Part shown: one piece after another, positions 28,330 to 37,425 of the stretch | How the letters are laid out: every line of letters begins with the position of its first letter | How positions within the stretch are numbered: the first letter of the stretch is position 1 | Origin: Labilithrix sp. | Lineage (GTDB): Bacteria > Myxococcota > Polyangia > Polyangiales > Polyangiaceae | Assembly (NCBI GenBank): GCA_028287035.1 | Contig: JAQBQL010000189.1 | Location: 1 to 58,150 of the forward strand | Direction: 5' to 3' | DNA: 58,150 nucleotides | Position numbers and translations under genes: made by a program | The notes under the pieces: model-generated | Databases searched by the model: none | The model's input: only the letters and a program-made list of their open reading frames with translations | Told to the model about the DNA's origin: nothing

Positions 28330-29868
28330 ATGAACACCCCATCCGTACTCAGGTCTCTGTCTCTCGCGGTCGTGCTCGCGAGCGTCGCGAGCGTCGCGGT
28401 CGGCTGCGGGCCCTCGCCGGCGTACGAGGAGCCGCGCACGCCGCGCGCTCCCGTGACGTACGCAGCGAGCGGTGATCAGGAGCCCCTCACGTCGGAGCAG
28501 CTCGCCGCCGCCAACGAGCAGCGTCAAGCCCAGGGCGGCGGCGACATCGCGGTCGGCAACGACAGCGACGACGAGTACGCCGACACCGACCCGAGCGCGC
28601 TCACCGAGTTCAAGCCCGCGCTCGACGGGCACGGCGAGTGGGTCGACGACCCGACGTACGGCACCATCTGGGTCCCCGCGTCGGCCGAGGTCGGCAGCGA
28701 CTTCGTCCCGTACTCGACGGCCGGTCACTGGACCTACGACGAGGCGCAGGACTACGTCTGGGTGTCCGATTACTCGTGGGGCTGGGCCCCGTTCCACTAC
28801 GGCCGCTGGGTCCGCGTGAATCATCACGGCTGGGCCTGGATCCCGGGCCGCCGCTACGCGGGCGCATGGGTCACGTGGCGCGTCGGCGACCCCGGCTACG
28901 AGTACGTGGGCTGGGCCCCGATGGGTCCCGACTGGTACTGGTACAACGGGTACGCGGTCGGCTGGACCTTCGGCTACACGCCGTACTGGGGCTACTGCCA
29001 CCGGGACTACCTGTGGACCCCCGGCTACGGCGGCTACTACTACGGCGGCTACAGCCCGCGCGCTCACGACATCGAGTCCCACACCCATCCGTACTCGGCT
29101 CCGCCGGCGGGCCGCGGCTCCGATCGTTACGCGGCCTCTCCCTCGGTCGGCGGCGGTGGTCGCGTCGCGGCATCGCCCCGCGTCGGTCCGTCGCCGGCAT
29201 CGCTCGGCGTGAAGGCCGACCGCGTTCTCGCGCCGCCCATCGGGCACGACGCAGGCCTCGCTCGCGCTCAGCTCCTCGCGCAGCCCCGCACCGCGGTGGT
29301 CGCCGGCGCCGCCGCCCCCGTGCAGACGCGCCGTCGTCCCTTGGACCGCGACCTGCTGGTGACGGATCCCAGCCGCGCTCCCGGTGCGGGCGCCGGTCTC
29401 GGCGGTGCGCATGTCGATGCGACGGCGCGGGCCCCGCAGTATCAGCCGAACGGCGGCGGAGCACGCTCCTCCTCCATCGCCTCGCCGACGGCGCGCCCGT
29501 TCTCGACGTCGCCCACGATGACGCAGGGGAGCACGCAGCCGACCCTCCGCACGTCCCCCGCGTTCCCGTCGCAGCCCGCGTCGCGCCCCATGCCGGTGTA
29601 CACGCCGTCGCCCTCGCAGCCGACTTTCCGCTCCGCGCCTCAGCCCTCGCAGCCCTCGCAGCCCTCGCAGCGTCCGGTGTTCCGGCCCTCGCCGTCGCCC
29701 TCGCAGCCCACGTTCCGGGCGGCGCCGTCGCAGCCCACGTTCCGTCCCTCGCCGTCGGCACCGGCCTCGCGCCCGTCGACCCCGAGCTTCCGCCCGAGCG
29801 CGCCCTCCGCGCCCGTCTCGCATCCGTCGAACTCCGTTCGATCTCCCTCGACTCCGAGAAGAAGGTGA
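28330..29868 (+). CDS. Trp/Tyr-rich lipoprotein (DUF6600-like)
   Basis: A 512-aa lipoprotein (ASVAVGC lipobox). Residues about 75-240 are extraordinarily rich in Trp, Tyr and Gly with WVPASAEVGSDFVPY, GHWTYDEAQDYVWVSDYSWG and YVGWAPMGPDWYWYNGY, the pattern of DUF6600 proteins. The C-terminal 200 residues are Pro/Ser/Ala-rich with repeated PSQPTFR-type units and look disordered. It is exported to the outer membrane or surface; function unknown. A sigma54-like promoter and a prkA divergence suggest stress or developmental control. Confidence 0.85.
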   Translation: MNTPSVLRSLSLAVVLASVASVAVGCGPSPAYEEPRTPRAPVTYAASGDQEPLTSEQLAAANEQRQAQGGGDIAVGNDSDDEYADTDPSALTEFKPALDGHGEWVDDPTYGTIWVPASAEVGSDFVPYSTAGHWTYDEAQDYVWVSDYSWGWAPFHYGRWVRVNHHGWAWIPGRRYAGAWVTWRVGDPGYEYVGWAPMGPDWYWYNGYAVGWTFGYTPYWGYCHRDYLWTPGYGGYYYGGYSPRAHDIESHTHPYSAPPAGRGSDRYAASPSVGGGGRVAASPRVGPSPASLGVKADRVLAPPIGHDAGLARAQLLAQPRTAVVAGAAAPVQTRRRPLDRDLLVTDPSRAPGAGAGLGGAHVDATARAPQYQPNGGGARSSSIASPTARPFSTSPTMTQGSTQPTLRTSPAFPSQPASRPMPVYTPSPSQPTFRSAPQPSQPSQPSQRPVFRPSPSPSQPTFRAAPSQPTFRPSPSAPASRPSTPSFRPSAPSAPVSHPSNSVRSPSTPRRR

Positions 29869-29876
29869 GTCCGCTC

Positions 29877-30554
29877 ATGATTGCCAGCTCCGTGCTTCGC
29901 TTCAGCTCCGTCGTCTCCGTCGTCCTCGCGTCCGCCTCGCTCTCCGCGTGCGTCTACGACGACGATCCGCCGCGGCACCTCGGGCCCGACACCTCGCCGC
30001 CGGCCGTACCCGCGGGCGGAAGCAGCGGCACCGGCGGCTCGTCTTCGGGCGGCAGCAGCGGCGGCTCGAGCGGCACCAGCGGCACGCCCACCACGACGCC
30101 GATGCTGGTCTCGGTCGACAGCGACCAGGTGATGGATGCCGACCCCGGCCAGGGCGTCGGGATCTTCACGGAGTACGGCGCGGGCGGGAAGTGGCACGTC
30201 TGGTGGACCTGCGACACCGCGCGGTCGCAGCTCCCTTGCGACGTCGTGCTCTCGGCATCCCTCGCGACCGGCACGCTCGACGAGCTCGATACGAAGGAGC
30301 TCCAGAACCAGGGCACGGCGGTCGCCGGTGCTAACCGCGTCGACGTGTCGGTCACCACGACGACCGAGGTTCACGGCATCCGCTTCACGAGCACGCCGGG
30401 CGCGGTCCTCCAGCTCCAGGCGACGATCGGAGGTCTGACCGAAGGGCCGGGCGTGAACCGCTCGTACTTCTTCTTCGTGCAGGACGGGAAGATCAACGGC
30501 GGCTATACCGGGCTGCTCACGAACCCCTTGCAGCTGCAGGGCAACATCCCCTGA
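29877..30554 (+). CDS. Hypothetical lipoprotein
   Basis: A 225-aa protein with signal peptide and lipobox (LASASLSAC), a Ser/Gly-rich linker and a beta-rich C-terminal domain (GVGIFTEYGAGGKWHVWWT, LQATIGGLTEGPGVNRSYFF). AGGTGAG 7 nt upstream decides the ATG at 29877 (a GTG at 29865 would extend it four residues). It follows the Trp-rich gene by 8 bp and is likely cotranscribed. No family assigned. Its stop TGA overlaps the apparent folK start. Confidence 0.75.
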   Translation: MIASSVLRFSSVVSVVLASASLSACVYDDDPPRHLGPDTSPPAVPAGGSSGTGGSSSGGSSGGSSGTSGTPTTTPMLVSVDSDQVMDADPGQGVGIFTEYGAGGKWHVWWTCDTARSQLPCDVVLSASLATGTLDELDTKELQNQGTAVAGANRVDVSVTTTTEVHGIRFTSTPGAVLQLQATIGGLTEGPGVNRSYFFFVQDGKINGGYTGLLTNPLQLQGNIP

Positions 30555-31051
30555 TCCAACGTCGCGTCGTCGTCGGCATCGGCGCCAACCTCGGTGAACG
30601 TCTCGAGACGATGCGGGCCGCCGCGGCCCGCATCAGCGAGCTCGCCAACGTGCGGGTGCGTGCGCGGTCTCGCGTTTACGAGTCCGCCCCGGTCGGCGTG
30701 ACCGACCAGCCGTGGTTTCTCAACGCCGCGGTGCTTGCGGATTGCATGCTCTTGCCCGCGACGCTCCTCGGTGAGCTCCTGCGCATCGAGCGCGAGCTCG
30801 GGCGCGATCGCACGGCCGACGCGGTACGGTGGGGGCCGCGCCTCATCGACCTCGACGTCCTGTGGATCGAGGGCCTCGCCGTCGACACCGAGCGCCTGAC
30901 CGTGCCTCATCCGCGCCTCAAGGAGCGCGCGTTCGCGATCCTTCCGCTCCTCGACGTCGCGCCGGACGCCCTCGACCCGGCAACCGGGGAGGGCTACGTG
31001 CCGCCGCGAGGTTCGCGCGACGTCCGCCTGACCGGCCTGTCGCTCGGCTGA
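30551..31051 (+). CDS. folK: 2-amino-4-hydroxy-6-hydroxymethyldihydropteridine diphosphokinase
   Basis: FolK catalyses pyrophosphorylation of hydroxymethyl-dihydropterin in folate synthesis. The frame contains VVVGIGANLGER (pterin/ATP-binding N terminus), PWFLNAA, RWGPRLIDLDVLW and PHPRLKERAFAILPL. The first ATG in frame (30611) would cut off the conserved VGIGANLG, and no in-frame GTG or TTG exists further up, so I place the start at CTG 30551, overlapping the upstream stop (CTGA) with AGGG 9 nt before. This gives 166 aa, the normal FolK length. Confidence 0.85.
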   Translation: MIQRRVVVGIGANLGERLETMRAAAARISELANVRVRARSRVYESAPVGVTDQPWFLNAAVLADCMLLPATLLGELLRIERELGRDRTADAVRWGPRLIDLDVLWIEGLAVDTERLTVPHPRLKERAFAILPLLDVAPDALDPATGEGYVPPRGSRDVRLTGLSLG

Positions 31052-31060
31052 GCGCCCCCC

Positions 31061-33013
31061 TCAGAGCCCGAACGACCGCAGCTTCTTGTGAAGGCCTTCG
31101 CGGGTGATGCCGAGGCTCTTCGAGGCGGCCGTCTTGTTGTTGCCGTGCTCGCGCAGGGCCTCGATGAGCAGCCAGCGCTCGACCTGGTCCATCATCTCCT
31201 TGAGCGTGCCCTTCGTCGGCTTGACGCGCTCGATCATGCCTTCGACCTGGCGCACGCGCGGCGAGAGCATGTCCGGCGTCACGAACCCGCCGGCGTCGAC
31301 CTGGATGCAGAGGCGCTGCACCTCGTTCTGGAGCTCGCGCACGTTGCCCGGCCAGTCGTAACCCTGGAGGAGCTCCATCGTCTGCTGCGAGAACCCTCCC
31401 GACGGCTTGCCGAACTCCGCCGAGAAGCGGTGCAGGAAGTGGTCGGCGATGAGCGGGATGTCCTCGCGCCGCTCGCGTAGCGGCGGCACGCGGAGCGGGA
31501 AGACCTTGAGGCGGTAGTAGAGGTCCTCGCGGAAGCGCCCCTCGGCGACCTCCTTCTCGAGGTTCCGGTTTGTCGCGGTGACGATCCGCACGTTGACCTT
31601 CTTCTCGGCGGTGGCGCCGATCGGACGGACCTCGCCCTCCTGCAGGACGCGAAGGAGCTTCGACTGCAGCGAGACGGGCATCTCGGTCACCTCGTCGAGG
31701 AACAGCGTGCCGCCGTCCGCGATCTCGAAGAGACCCTTCTTGTCCTCGTGGGCGCCGGTGAAGCTGCCCTTCTTGTGTCCGAAGAGCTCGCTCTCGAGGA
31801 GCGTCTCGGGCATGGCCGCGCAGTTCTGGCCGACGAAGAGGCGGTCGCGACGGTTCGAGCGGTAGTGCACGCTCGCCGCGATGAGCTCCTTGCCGACGCC
31901 GGTCTCGCCCTCGATGAGGACGGTGACGCGCGTGTTCACGACCTTCTCGAGCTGCTGGAGCAGCGCCTTCATGGGCGCGCTCTGGCCGATGATCTCGGGG
32001 CCGCCGCCGGCGCGGTTGCCACCCCGACGCTCCTGCTCCTTCGTCTTGAGGAACGCGTTCTCCTTCTTGAGGCGCTCCTCGGCGGCACGTAGCCGCTTCA
32101 CGAGGCGAGCATTCGCGACCGCGAGGGACGCGTTGTGCGCGAGCACCGCCATGATCTCGAGGTCGCCGGACGTGAGGACGCCCGACTCGCGGTTGTCGAC
32201 CTGGATGACGCCGAGGATGTCCTCGCCCTTCCAGAGCGGGATTCCGAGCGTCGAGCGGATCTGCGCGCCCATGAGCGACTCGCTGTTGCCGACCTCGCTC
32301 GGCGCGTCGGCGGCCACGACCGCGGCGCGCTCGGTGACCACCTTGCGGAACACGCTGCGCGTGATCGGGATCGGCCCGACGCTCGGCGCGTCCTGACCGC
32401 GCACCCGCGTCATGACGGGAACGTAGCCGGCGACGCCGGTGGGCTTTCCGCCCTCCTCCTCGTCGTCGCGGAGGACGATCGTGACGTGCGTCGCGAGCGG
32501 CACCAGCGTGAAGCTCGCCTCGCAGATGGCGACGAGCACCTCGGCGAGGTCCGGCGCGGAGCCGATCTTCTTCTGCGCGTCGTAGAGCGTGCGGAGGCGC
32601 CGGTCGTCCTTCTCGACGATGGTGGCCTGCGGACCGACGAGGTCCTCGATCTTCTTGAGAGCGAAGACCCGGGCATTGTCCGTCTCGTCCTTCAAGGTCA
32701 CCGCGATGTGCACGATGCGGTCGGCCGAGCCGAGCTCGATGACGTCGCCGTCGTCGAGGGGCGCCTCGCGGCCCTGCGCGTCGTCGAGCGCGATCCGCTC
32801 GCTTCCGCGCAGGATGGCCGTGCCGTTCGTGGAGCGATGGTCGACCAGCACGTACCGGTCGCCGGCGAAGACGATCTTCGCGTGCTCGCTCGAGACGTGC
32901 GTGTCGGGAACGATGAGATCGTTGCCCTCGGCCCGGCCGATCCGGACGACGTCCGTGGTCGGCTCGAGCGCGGTGCCCGAGGCCTCGCCGCGTGTGACCT
33001 CGAGCCGGATCAC
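31061..33013 (-). CDS. FHA-GAF-sigma54 transcriptional activator
   Basis: A 650-aa bacterial enhancer-binding protein. Residues about 20-100 are an FHA domain (RIGRAEGNDLIVPDTHVSSEH, HRSTNG) which binds phosphothreonine, so it is probably fed by a Ser/Thr kinase. A GAF domain follows (about 150-320), then the AAA+ sigma54 domain: GETGVGKE, GSFTGA (a Ser variant of the GAFTGA sigma54 loop), LFLDEV, and a Fis-type helix-turn-helix (NNKTAASKSLGITREGLHKKL) at the end. It overlaps the upstream HEAT-like lipoprotein gene by 4 bp. Confidence 0.94.
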   Translation of the reverse strand: MIRLEVTRGEASGTALEPTTDVVRIGRAEGNDLIVPDTHVSSEHAKIVFAGDRYVLVDHRSTNGTAILRGSERIALDDAQGREAPLDDGDVIELGSADRIVHIAVTLKDETDNARVFALKKIEDLVGPQATIVEKDDRRLRTLYDAQKKIGSAPDLAEVLVAICEASFTLVPLATHVTIVLRDDEEEGGKPTGVAGYVPVMTRVRGQDAPSVGPIPITRSVFRKVVTERAAVVAADAPSEVGNSESLMGAQIRSTLGIPLWKGEDILGVIQVDNRESGVLTSGDLEIMAVLAHNASLAVANARLVKRLRAAEERLKKENAFLKTKEQERRGGNRAGGGPEIIGQSAPMKALLQQLEKVVNTRVTVLIEGETGVGKELIAASVHYRSNRRDRLFVGQNCAAMPETLLESELFGHKKGSFTGAHEDKKGLFEIADGGTLFLDEVTEMPVSLQSKLLRVLQEGEVRPIGATAEKKVNVRIVTATNRNLEKEVAEGRFREDLYYRLKVFPLRVPPLRERREDIPLIADHFLHRFSAEFGKPSGGFSQQTMELLQGYDWPGNVRELQNEVQRLCIQVDAGGFVTPDMLSPRVRQVEGMIERVKPTKGTLKEMMDQVERWLLIEALREHGNNKTAASKSLGITREGLHKKLRSFGL

Positions 33014-34692
33014 GGAACCCGCGAGCGCAGCTTGAGCGCGGTCTTGAAGACCTCGTCGTCCGCGTAGTTGACGCCCGCCGAGCGGTCGGTGTCGACCACC
33101 TTCTCGAGCGCGGTCGCGGCGTTCACGTCACCCTGCGGGGAGAGGTGGTCGATGGCCTCGACCATCGCGAGACGGACGGAGCCGTCCTTCACCTTGTCGA
33201 CGCGCGAGACGAGGTCCGCCTTCACCTTGTCGTTGCCGTACACGCCGGCCATCCACGCCGCCTTCACGTGGCCCATCTTCGCGGTGGGCGGGGTGGAGGG
33301 CACCGGCGTGTCGAGGACCGCGACGTAGCACGCGGCGTCCTGCTTGCACTTGTCGAGGACCGTCGCGGCGCTCTTGAACATGTCCTTCTCGGTCGCCTGG
33401 CCGGGGATCTTGCCGACGGCGTCGCCGACCGCCTTCTCGTTGTTCGTCGCCATCAGCTTGATGGCGGCCTGGAGAGCGGCGGGGAGCATCGCGTCCGCCG
33501 CCTCGCCCTTGGCAGCCGCGAGCTCCTTCATGAGCCAATCGACGAGCGTGGGGTCGAAGAAGTTCGCCGAGGACTGCGCGAGGATCGCGCGCCCGTTGCC
33601 GCCGCCGAGGAGCGGGATGGCAGCGTTCGCGGGGACCTTGTTGTACGCGTCGATGAACGTCTTCGAGAGCTTCGCGTCCGACGGGAAGTGCGTGAGCTCG
33701 GAGGCGAGCACGGTGCGGTTCTGGTCGCTGTCGGCCTTCTCGAGCGCCTCGAGGATCGCGTCCCGGCCGCTCGGCCGCGAGATGTACGCGATCGGCTCGG
33801 CGAGCCGCGGGATGTACGCCTTCTCGGGGTACGCCTCGGCGAGCTTCGCGAGCTCGGGGTCGGTGCCCTTGAGCGCGGCGACGAGCACCGGCTCGCTCTC
33901 CTTCGGCATCTTGGTGAGCGCGAGGCGCACCGGGAAGATGAGGTCGCCCTTGGTCGGCGTGAGGAGGACCTTCACGAGCGCCCTGACGCCCGGCGTGTAC
34001 TTCAGCTCGCCGACGAGGCGCGCCGAGGTGTTCTGCCAGAACTGGATCTGGTCCATGCCCTGCGACGGGTCCTTGGGGTCGGTGACCGGCGCGGCGAGCT
34101 TCTCGACGGCCTTCGGGCCGTAGGACTTGTCCTTCACGACCATGACGGCGTTCTGGAGGTCCTTCACGAGGTTGATCGACTTCGTGTTCTTCGACGGCTG
34201 GAACTTGGAGAAGCAGTCCCACAGCGCGTCGACGAGGCCCTGATCGGTGGCCTGGCCCGCCTGCGCGAGGCGCGTGGTGCCCTGCGCCGCGTACTTCACG
34301 TCGTCGTCGTTCTTGCCCGGCTCGAAGTCCTTGAAGGCCTTGGCGTAGGCCGGCGCGGCGCGTGGGTCGCCCATGTCACCGAGCAGCTTGATGAGGTCCT
34401 TGCGAGACTTCTCGTCGAGGCCCCCGGCCACGTAGGTCTTCGCGAGCGGCTCGACGCTGTCGTCGAGGACCTTCTTGACCTTCTCGTCCTCGCGCTTGTT
34501 CGCGCCCGAGGCGTTCGACATCGCGTCGTTGAAGAAGCCCTCGAGGCGCTTGATCGACGGGACGCGCTGCGCCGGATCGTCGAGGCGCTTGGCCCACGTT
34601 TTCGGATCGTTCTCGTCCGCGCAGCCTGCCGCGAGGCCCGAGAGAGCCGACATCATCACGAGCGCCGAGAGCACTGCCGAGACCTTCTTCAT
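33010..34692 (-). CDS. HEAT-like repeat lipoprotein
   Basis: A 560-aa lipoprotein (LSGLAAGCAD lipobox, Cys24). The body is made of helix-pair units of about 40 residues with alternating Asp/Lys/Ala-rich loops (DPRAAPAYAKAFKDFEPG, YTPGVRALVKVLLTP, IPRLAEPIAYISRPSG), the style of HEAT/Armadillo solenoids. It likely binds other envelope proteins. A strong AAAGGGG ribosome binding site lies 4 nt before the ATG. Its stop overlaps the start of the FHA-sigma54 activator, so it may act as sensor or partner of that regulator. Confidence 0.8.
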   Translation of the reverse strand: MKKVSAVLSALVMMSALSGLAAGCADENDPKTWAKRLDDPAQRVPSIKRLEGFFNDAMSNASGANKREDEKVKKVLDDSVEPLAKTYVAGGLDEKSRKDLIKLLGDMGDPRAAPAYAKAFKDFEPGKNDDDVKYAAQGTTRLAQAGQATDQGLVDALWDCFSKFQPSKNTKSINLVKDLQNAVMVVKDKSYGPKAVEKLAAPVTDPKDPSQGMDQIQFWQNTSARLVGELKYTPGVRALVKVLLTPTKGDLIFPVRLALTKMPKESEPVLVAALKGTDPELAKLAEAYPEKAYIPRLAEPIAYISRPSGRDAILEALEKADSDQNRTVLASELTHFPSDAKLSKTFIDAYNKVPANAAIPLLGGGNGRAILAQSSANFFDPTLVDWLMKELAAAKGEAADAMLPAALQAAIKLMATNNEKAVGDAVGKIPGQATEKDMFKSAATVLDKCKQDAACYVAVLDTPVPSTPPTAKMGHVKAAWMAGVYGNDKVKADLVSRVDKVKDGSVRLAMVEAIDHLSPQGDVNAATALEKVVDTDRSAGVNYADDEVFKTALKLRSRVP

Positions 34693-34789
34693 GCGACCCC
34701 TTTAAGCGAAAATTCTCCGTTTTTCCGCGGCCTGACAGTAGAGCGGCCCGAGCCGAGGTGTCAACGCCAGTTCTCACCCCTTAATGCCC

Positions 34790-34804
34790 GCGTTGGTGCA
34801 ACGC
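34790..34804. repeat. Inverted repeat GCGTTG-N3-CAACGC
   Basis: A perfect 6-bp inverted repeat with a 3-nt spacer, 58 bp from a similar repeat (34849-34865) in the control region of the acetate-transporter-like gene. Both share the GTTG...CAAC core, consistent with two sites for one dimeric regulator. Confidence 0.35.
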
Positions 34805-34837
34805 AGCATGCGAAAGCAAGCGCGAAACAGGTTCCAG

Positions 34838-34866
34838 TTGACGAGGTCATGTTGCGATGCAACATA
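34838..34866 (+). promoter_or_regulatory. Promoter and operator of the SatP-like gene
   Basis: TTGACG (34838-34843), 17 nt, then AACATA (34861-34866) is a plausible sigma70-type promoter. The spacer and -10 hold a perfect 7-bp inverted repeat ATGTTGC-GAT-GCAACAT (34849-34865), placed where a repressor would block transcription. The gene starts at 34890. Confidence 0.4.
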
Positions 34867-34889
34867 CGGGGCTCGAAGGGGGTACCGCC

Positions 34890-35588
34890 ATGAATGCGAT
34901 GCTTGCGAAGGAGACGTTCGTGAACGAAGAGGCGCCGCACAGCACGGAGACGATGCGCACGAAGGCGGAGCCCGCTGCGCCGGCGCTCCCGGTGCTCACC
35001 TTCGCGGACCCGACCGCCCTCGGCCTCTTCGGGCTCGCGATCGGCTGCGCGGCGCTCCTGCCCGTCGCCTTCGGGGTCAAGAGCGCGCTCACCGTCGACG
35101 CGCTCCGCACCGCCGCGTGGTTCTGTCTCCTCTTCGGCGGTGGCTGCCAGTTCCTCGCGGGGATGATGAGCTTCGCGAACAAGAACATGCTCGGCGGCAC
35201 GCTGCTGACCGCGTTCTCCTTCAACTGGGTGATGAACTGGTGGGCGCTCGACGGCCTCGCCAGCGGCAAGCCCGCGAGCAGCACGGTCATCCTGGCGGTC
35301 GACAGCTGCTTCGTCCTCATCTTCTTCGCGATGACCTACGCGTTCGCGTTCTTCGCGCGGGCGCTCGTCCTCTTCCTGCTCGACATCGACGCCCTCTACG
35401 TGATGCGCATCGCGCGCGAGGTGCTGCACGTGCAGGTGGGGACCGGCATCGCGGTCGCCACCGTGCTCCTCCTCGGGATGGCGCTCTACATCGCGATCTC
35501 GCTCGTCCTCGTCAATGCCGCGGGAAAGAGCCTGCTGCCGCTCGGTCCGCCGCTCCTGAAGGGCGCCGGGCCCGCCCGGCCGCACTGA
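34890..35588 (+). CDS. Acetate/succinate transporter-like (GPR1/FUN34/SatP family)
   Basis: A 232-aa membrane protein with about six hydrophobic segments. The start of the membrane part (FADPTALGLFGLAIGCAALLP) matches the family NPAPLGLFGFA block, and CQFLAGMMSFANKNMLGGT resembles the family GxxExxxGN region. GPR1/FUN34/SatP proteins move acetate or other short-chain acids. AGGGGG at 7 nt decides the ATG at 34890; the first 50 residues are charged and soluble. The control region has two inverted repeats. Confidence 0.82.
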   Translation: MNAMLAKETFVNEEAPHSTETMRTKAEPAAPALPVLTFADPTALGLFGLAIGCAALLPVAFGVKSALTVDALRTAAWFCLLFGGGCQFLAGMMSFANKNMLGGTLLTAFSFNWVMNWWALDGLASGKPASSTVILAVDSCFVLIFFAMTYAFAFFARALVLFLLDIDALYVMRIAREVLHVQVGTGIAVATVLLLGMALYIAISLVLVNAAGKSLLPLGPPLLKGAGPARPH

Positions 35589-35655
35589 GCTTCCGGCAGG
35601 CTACCCTCCGGTAGTCGCGCCACGCGAAGCGCCATACGTTACGCTGCTCGCGCCC

Positions 35656-37425
35656 ATGCGCCTCAGCAGCAACATGGCGCTCAACCTCTTCGAGGCGGCG
35701 GAGGCCAATGGCGTCTCGCGGGAACGCCTCACCGCGCGCCTCGGCTACGATGCCGCCGCGCTGGTGGACCCGGCGATCGGCATCGAGTGGGACGAGCTCG
35801 TCGCGGTGCTCGCGGAGCTCGACGCGGTGCTCGGGCACGACGCCGAGCGCCTCCGCCAGGTCGGCCGCGCGATGGCGACCATCCCGTCCTACTCGTTCCT
35901 CCAGCGCCTCGCGCGCAGCGTGATCTCGCTGCGCACGCTCTACGAAGCCGGCGAGCGGTGGCTGGCGCCGGCGAACGTGCCTCACCTCGTGATCCACGCG
36001 TTGTTCCCGGCCGAGGACGTGATGCACTTCCGCTGCACCGTTCCGGAGCCGCATGCCCCGAGCGCTCCTTACCTCCACATCTTCGAGGGGCTGCTCTGCG
36101 AGATCCCGCGGTTGCTCGGGCTCGGGCCTGCGACACTCGCCCAGAGCCGCGTCACGCCGCGGGAGCTCGAGGCGGTGTTCCTCTTGCCTCGGTCGCACCC
36201 GCTCGGCGGCCGTCTGCGCCGGACGGTGAGCTCGATCTGGAATCGCCGCGAGGTCATCGACCTCCTCGAAGACCAACGGCAGGAGCTCGCGAGCGGCCTT
36301 CTCGCCGTGCAGCAGCAGACGAAGGAGATCCAGAACATCTTCCGCCGCCTGCCCGACTTCGTCGTCATCCACCGCGACGGCGTCATCCTCTGGACGAACC
36401 ACGCGATGGCCTCCGGGCTCGGGTACGACGACGACGATGCGCTGGTCGGCAAGCCGCTCCTCGACATCATGGCGGCGGAGTCGAGACCGCTCACCGAACG
36501 GCGCATGCGCGGGCACGAGGACCACCTCTCGCCGGACCTCACGGAGCTGAAGGTGCTCCGCGCAGACGGGTCCGTGCTCACCGTCGAGGTCGCGCCGACG
36601 CAGGTGGTCAGCTTCAACGGGCAGAACGCGCGGCTCGTGGTGGCGCGGGACATCACCGACCGCACCCGCATGCAGCAGCAGCTGCTGACGGCGGACCGCA
36701 TGGCGTCGATCGGCATGCTCGCGGCGGGCGTGGCGCACGAGGTGAACAACCCGCTCGCCTACGTCCTCAACAACATCGAGATGGTCATTCGTGACCTGAC
36801 GCCGCTCGGCGAGCGCACGGAGCGGAGCCGCGAAGCCCTCGCCGTCGCGCTCCAGGGCGTGGACCACATCCGCGTCATCGTGCGTGACCTGCTCTCGCTC
36901 TCGCGCGTCGACGAGGTCGGCGCTGGCTCGGTGGACCCGCGCGGTATCGTGGAGTCCACGCTCCTCCTCGCGACGCAGAAGATCGCCGAGCGTGCGGAGC
37001 TCGAGACCTTCTACGCCGAGGTGCCGCTCGTGCGCGGGACGCAGGCGCGCATCGGACAGGTGCTCCTGAATCTGCTCGCCAACGCGCTCGAGGCGATGCC
37101 CCTCGCGACGCGCGACACGAACCGCCTCCGCGTCTCGGTGTACCGCTCGTCGTCGGGAGGCGCGGTCATCGAGATCGCCGACAACGGCGTCGGCATCCGG
37201 CCCGAGCATGCCCCGCGGATCTTCGACCCCTTCTTCACGACGAAGGCGCTCGGCGCGGGCACCGGCCTCGGTCTGTCGATCAGCCAGAGCCTCGTCGCGG
37301 AGGTGGGCGGCTCGCTCTCGTTCGAGTCGATGCCGGGCACGGGAAGCTGCTTCCGGGTGACGCTCGTGGCCGACGACTCGGAGCCGCCGCCCGCGCTCGT
37401 CAGCCGAGGATCATCCCCTCGCTGA
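35656..37425 (+). CDS. Hybrid-type sensor histidine kinase (PAS)
   Basis: A 589-aa histidine kinase. The first 200 residues resemble the N-terminal sensor of AraC-type regulators or V4R-like domains (LTARLGYDAAALVDPAIG). A PAS domain follows (about 225-345; VVIHRDGVILWTNHAMASGL), then HisKA with H-box GVAHEVNNPLAY, and HATPase with NLLANALEAM, DNGVGI and GLGLSISQS. It has no membrane segment and no receiver domain, and no response regulator is adjacent; it is an orphan kinase. A TACGCT box ends 10 nt before the ATG. Ends 26 bp inside the convergent FAD oxidoreductase gene. Confidence 0.93.
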   Translation: MRLSSNMALNLFEAAEANGVSRERLTARLGYDAAALVDPAIGIEWDELVAVLAELDAVLGHDAERLRQVGRAMATIPSYSFLQRLARSVISLRTLYEAGERWLAPANVPHLVIHALFPAEDVMHFRCTVPEPHAPSAPYLHIFEGLLCEIPRLLGLGPATLAQSRVTPRELEAVFLLPRSHPLGGRLRRTVSSIWNRREVIDLLEDQRQELASGLLAVQQQTKEIQNIFRRLPDFVVIHRDGVILWTNHAMASGLGYDDDDALVGKPLLDIMAAESRPLTERRMRGHEDHLSPDLTELKVLRADGSVLTVEVAPTQVVSFNGQNARLVVARDITDRTRMQQQLLTADRMASIGMLAAGVAHEVNNPLAYVLNNIEMVIRDLTPLGERTERSREALAVALQGVDHIRVIVRDLLSLSRVDEVGAGSVDPRGIVESTLLLATQKIAERAELETFYAEVPLVRGTQARIGQVLLNLLANALEAMPLATRDTNRLRVSVYRSSSGGAVIEIADNGVGIRPEHAPRIFDPFFTTKALGAGTGLGLSISQSLVAEVGGSLSFESMPGTGSCFRVTLVADDSEPPPALVSRGSSPR

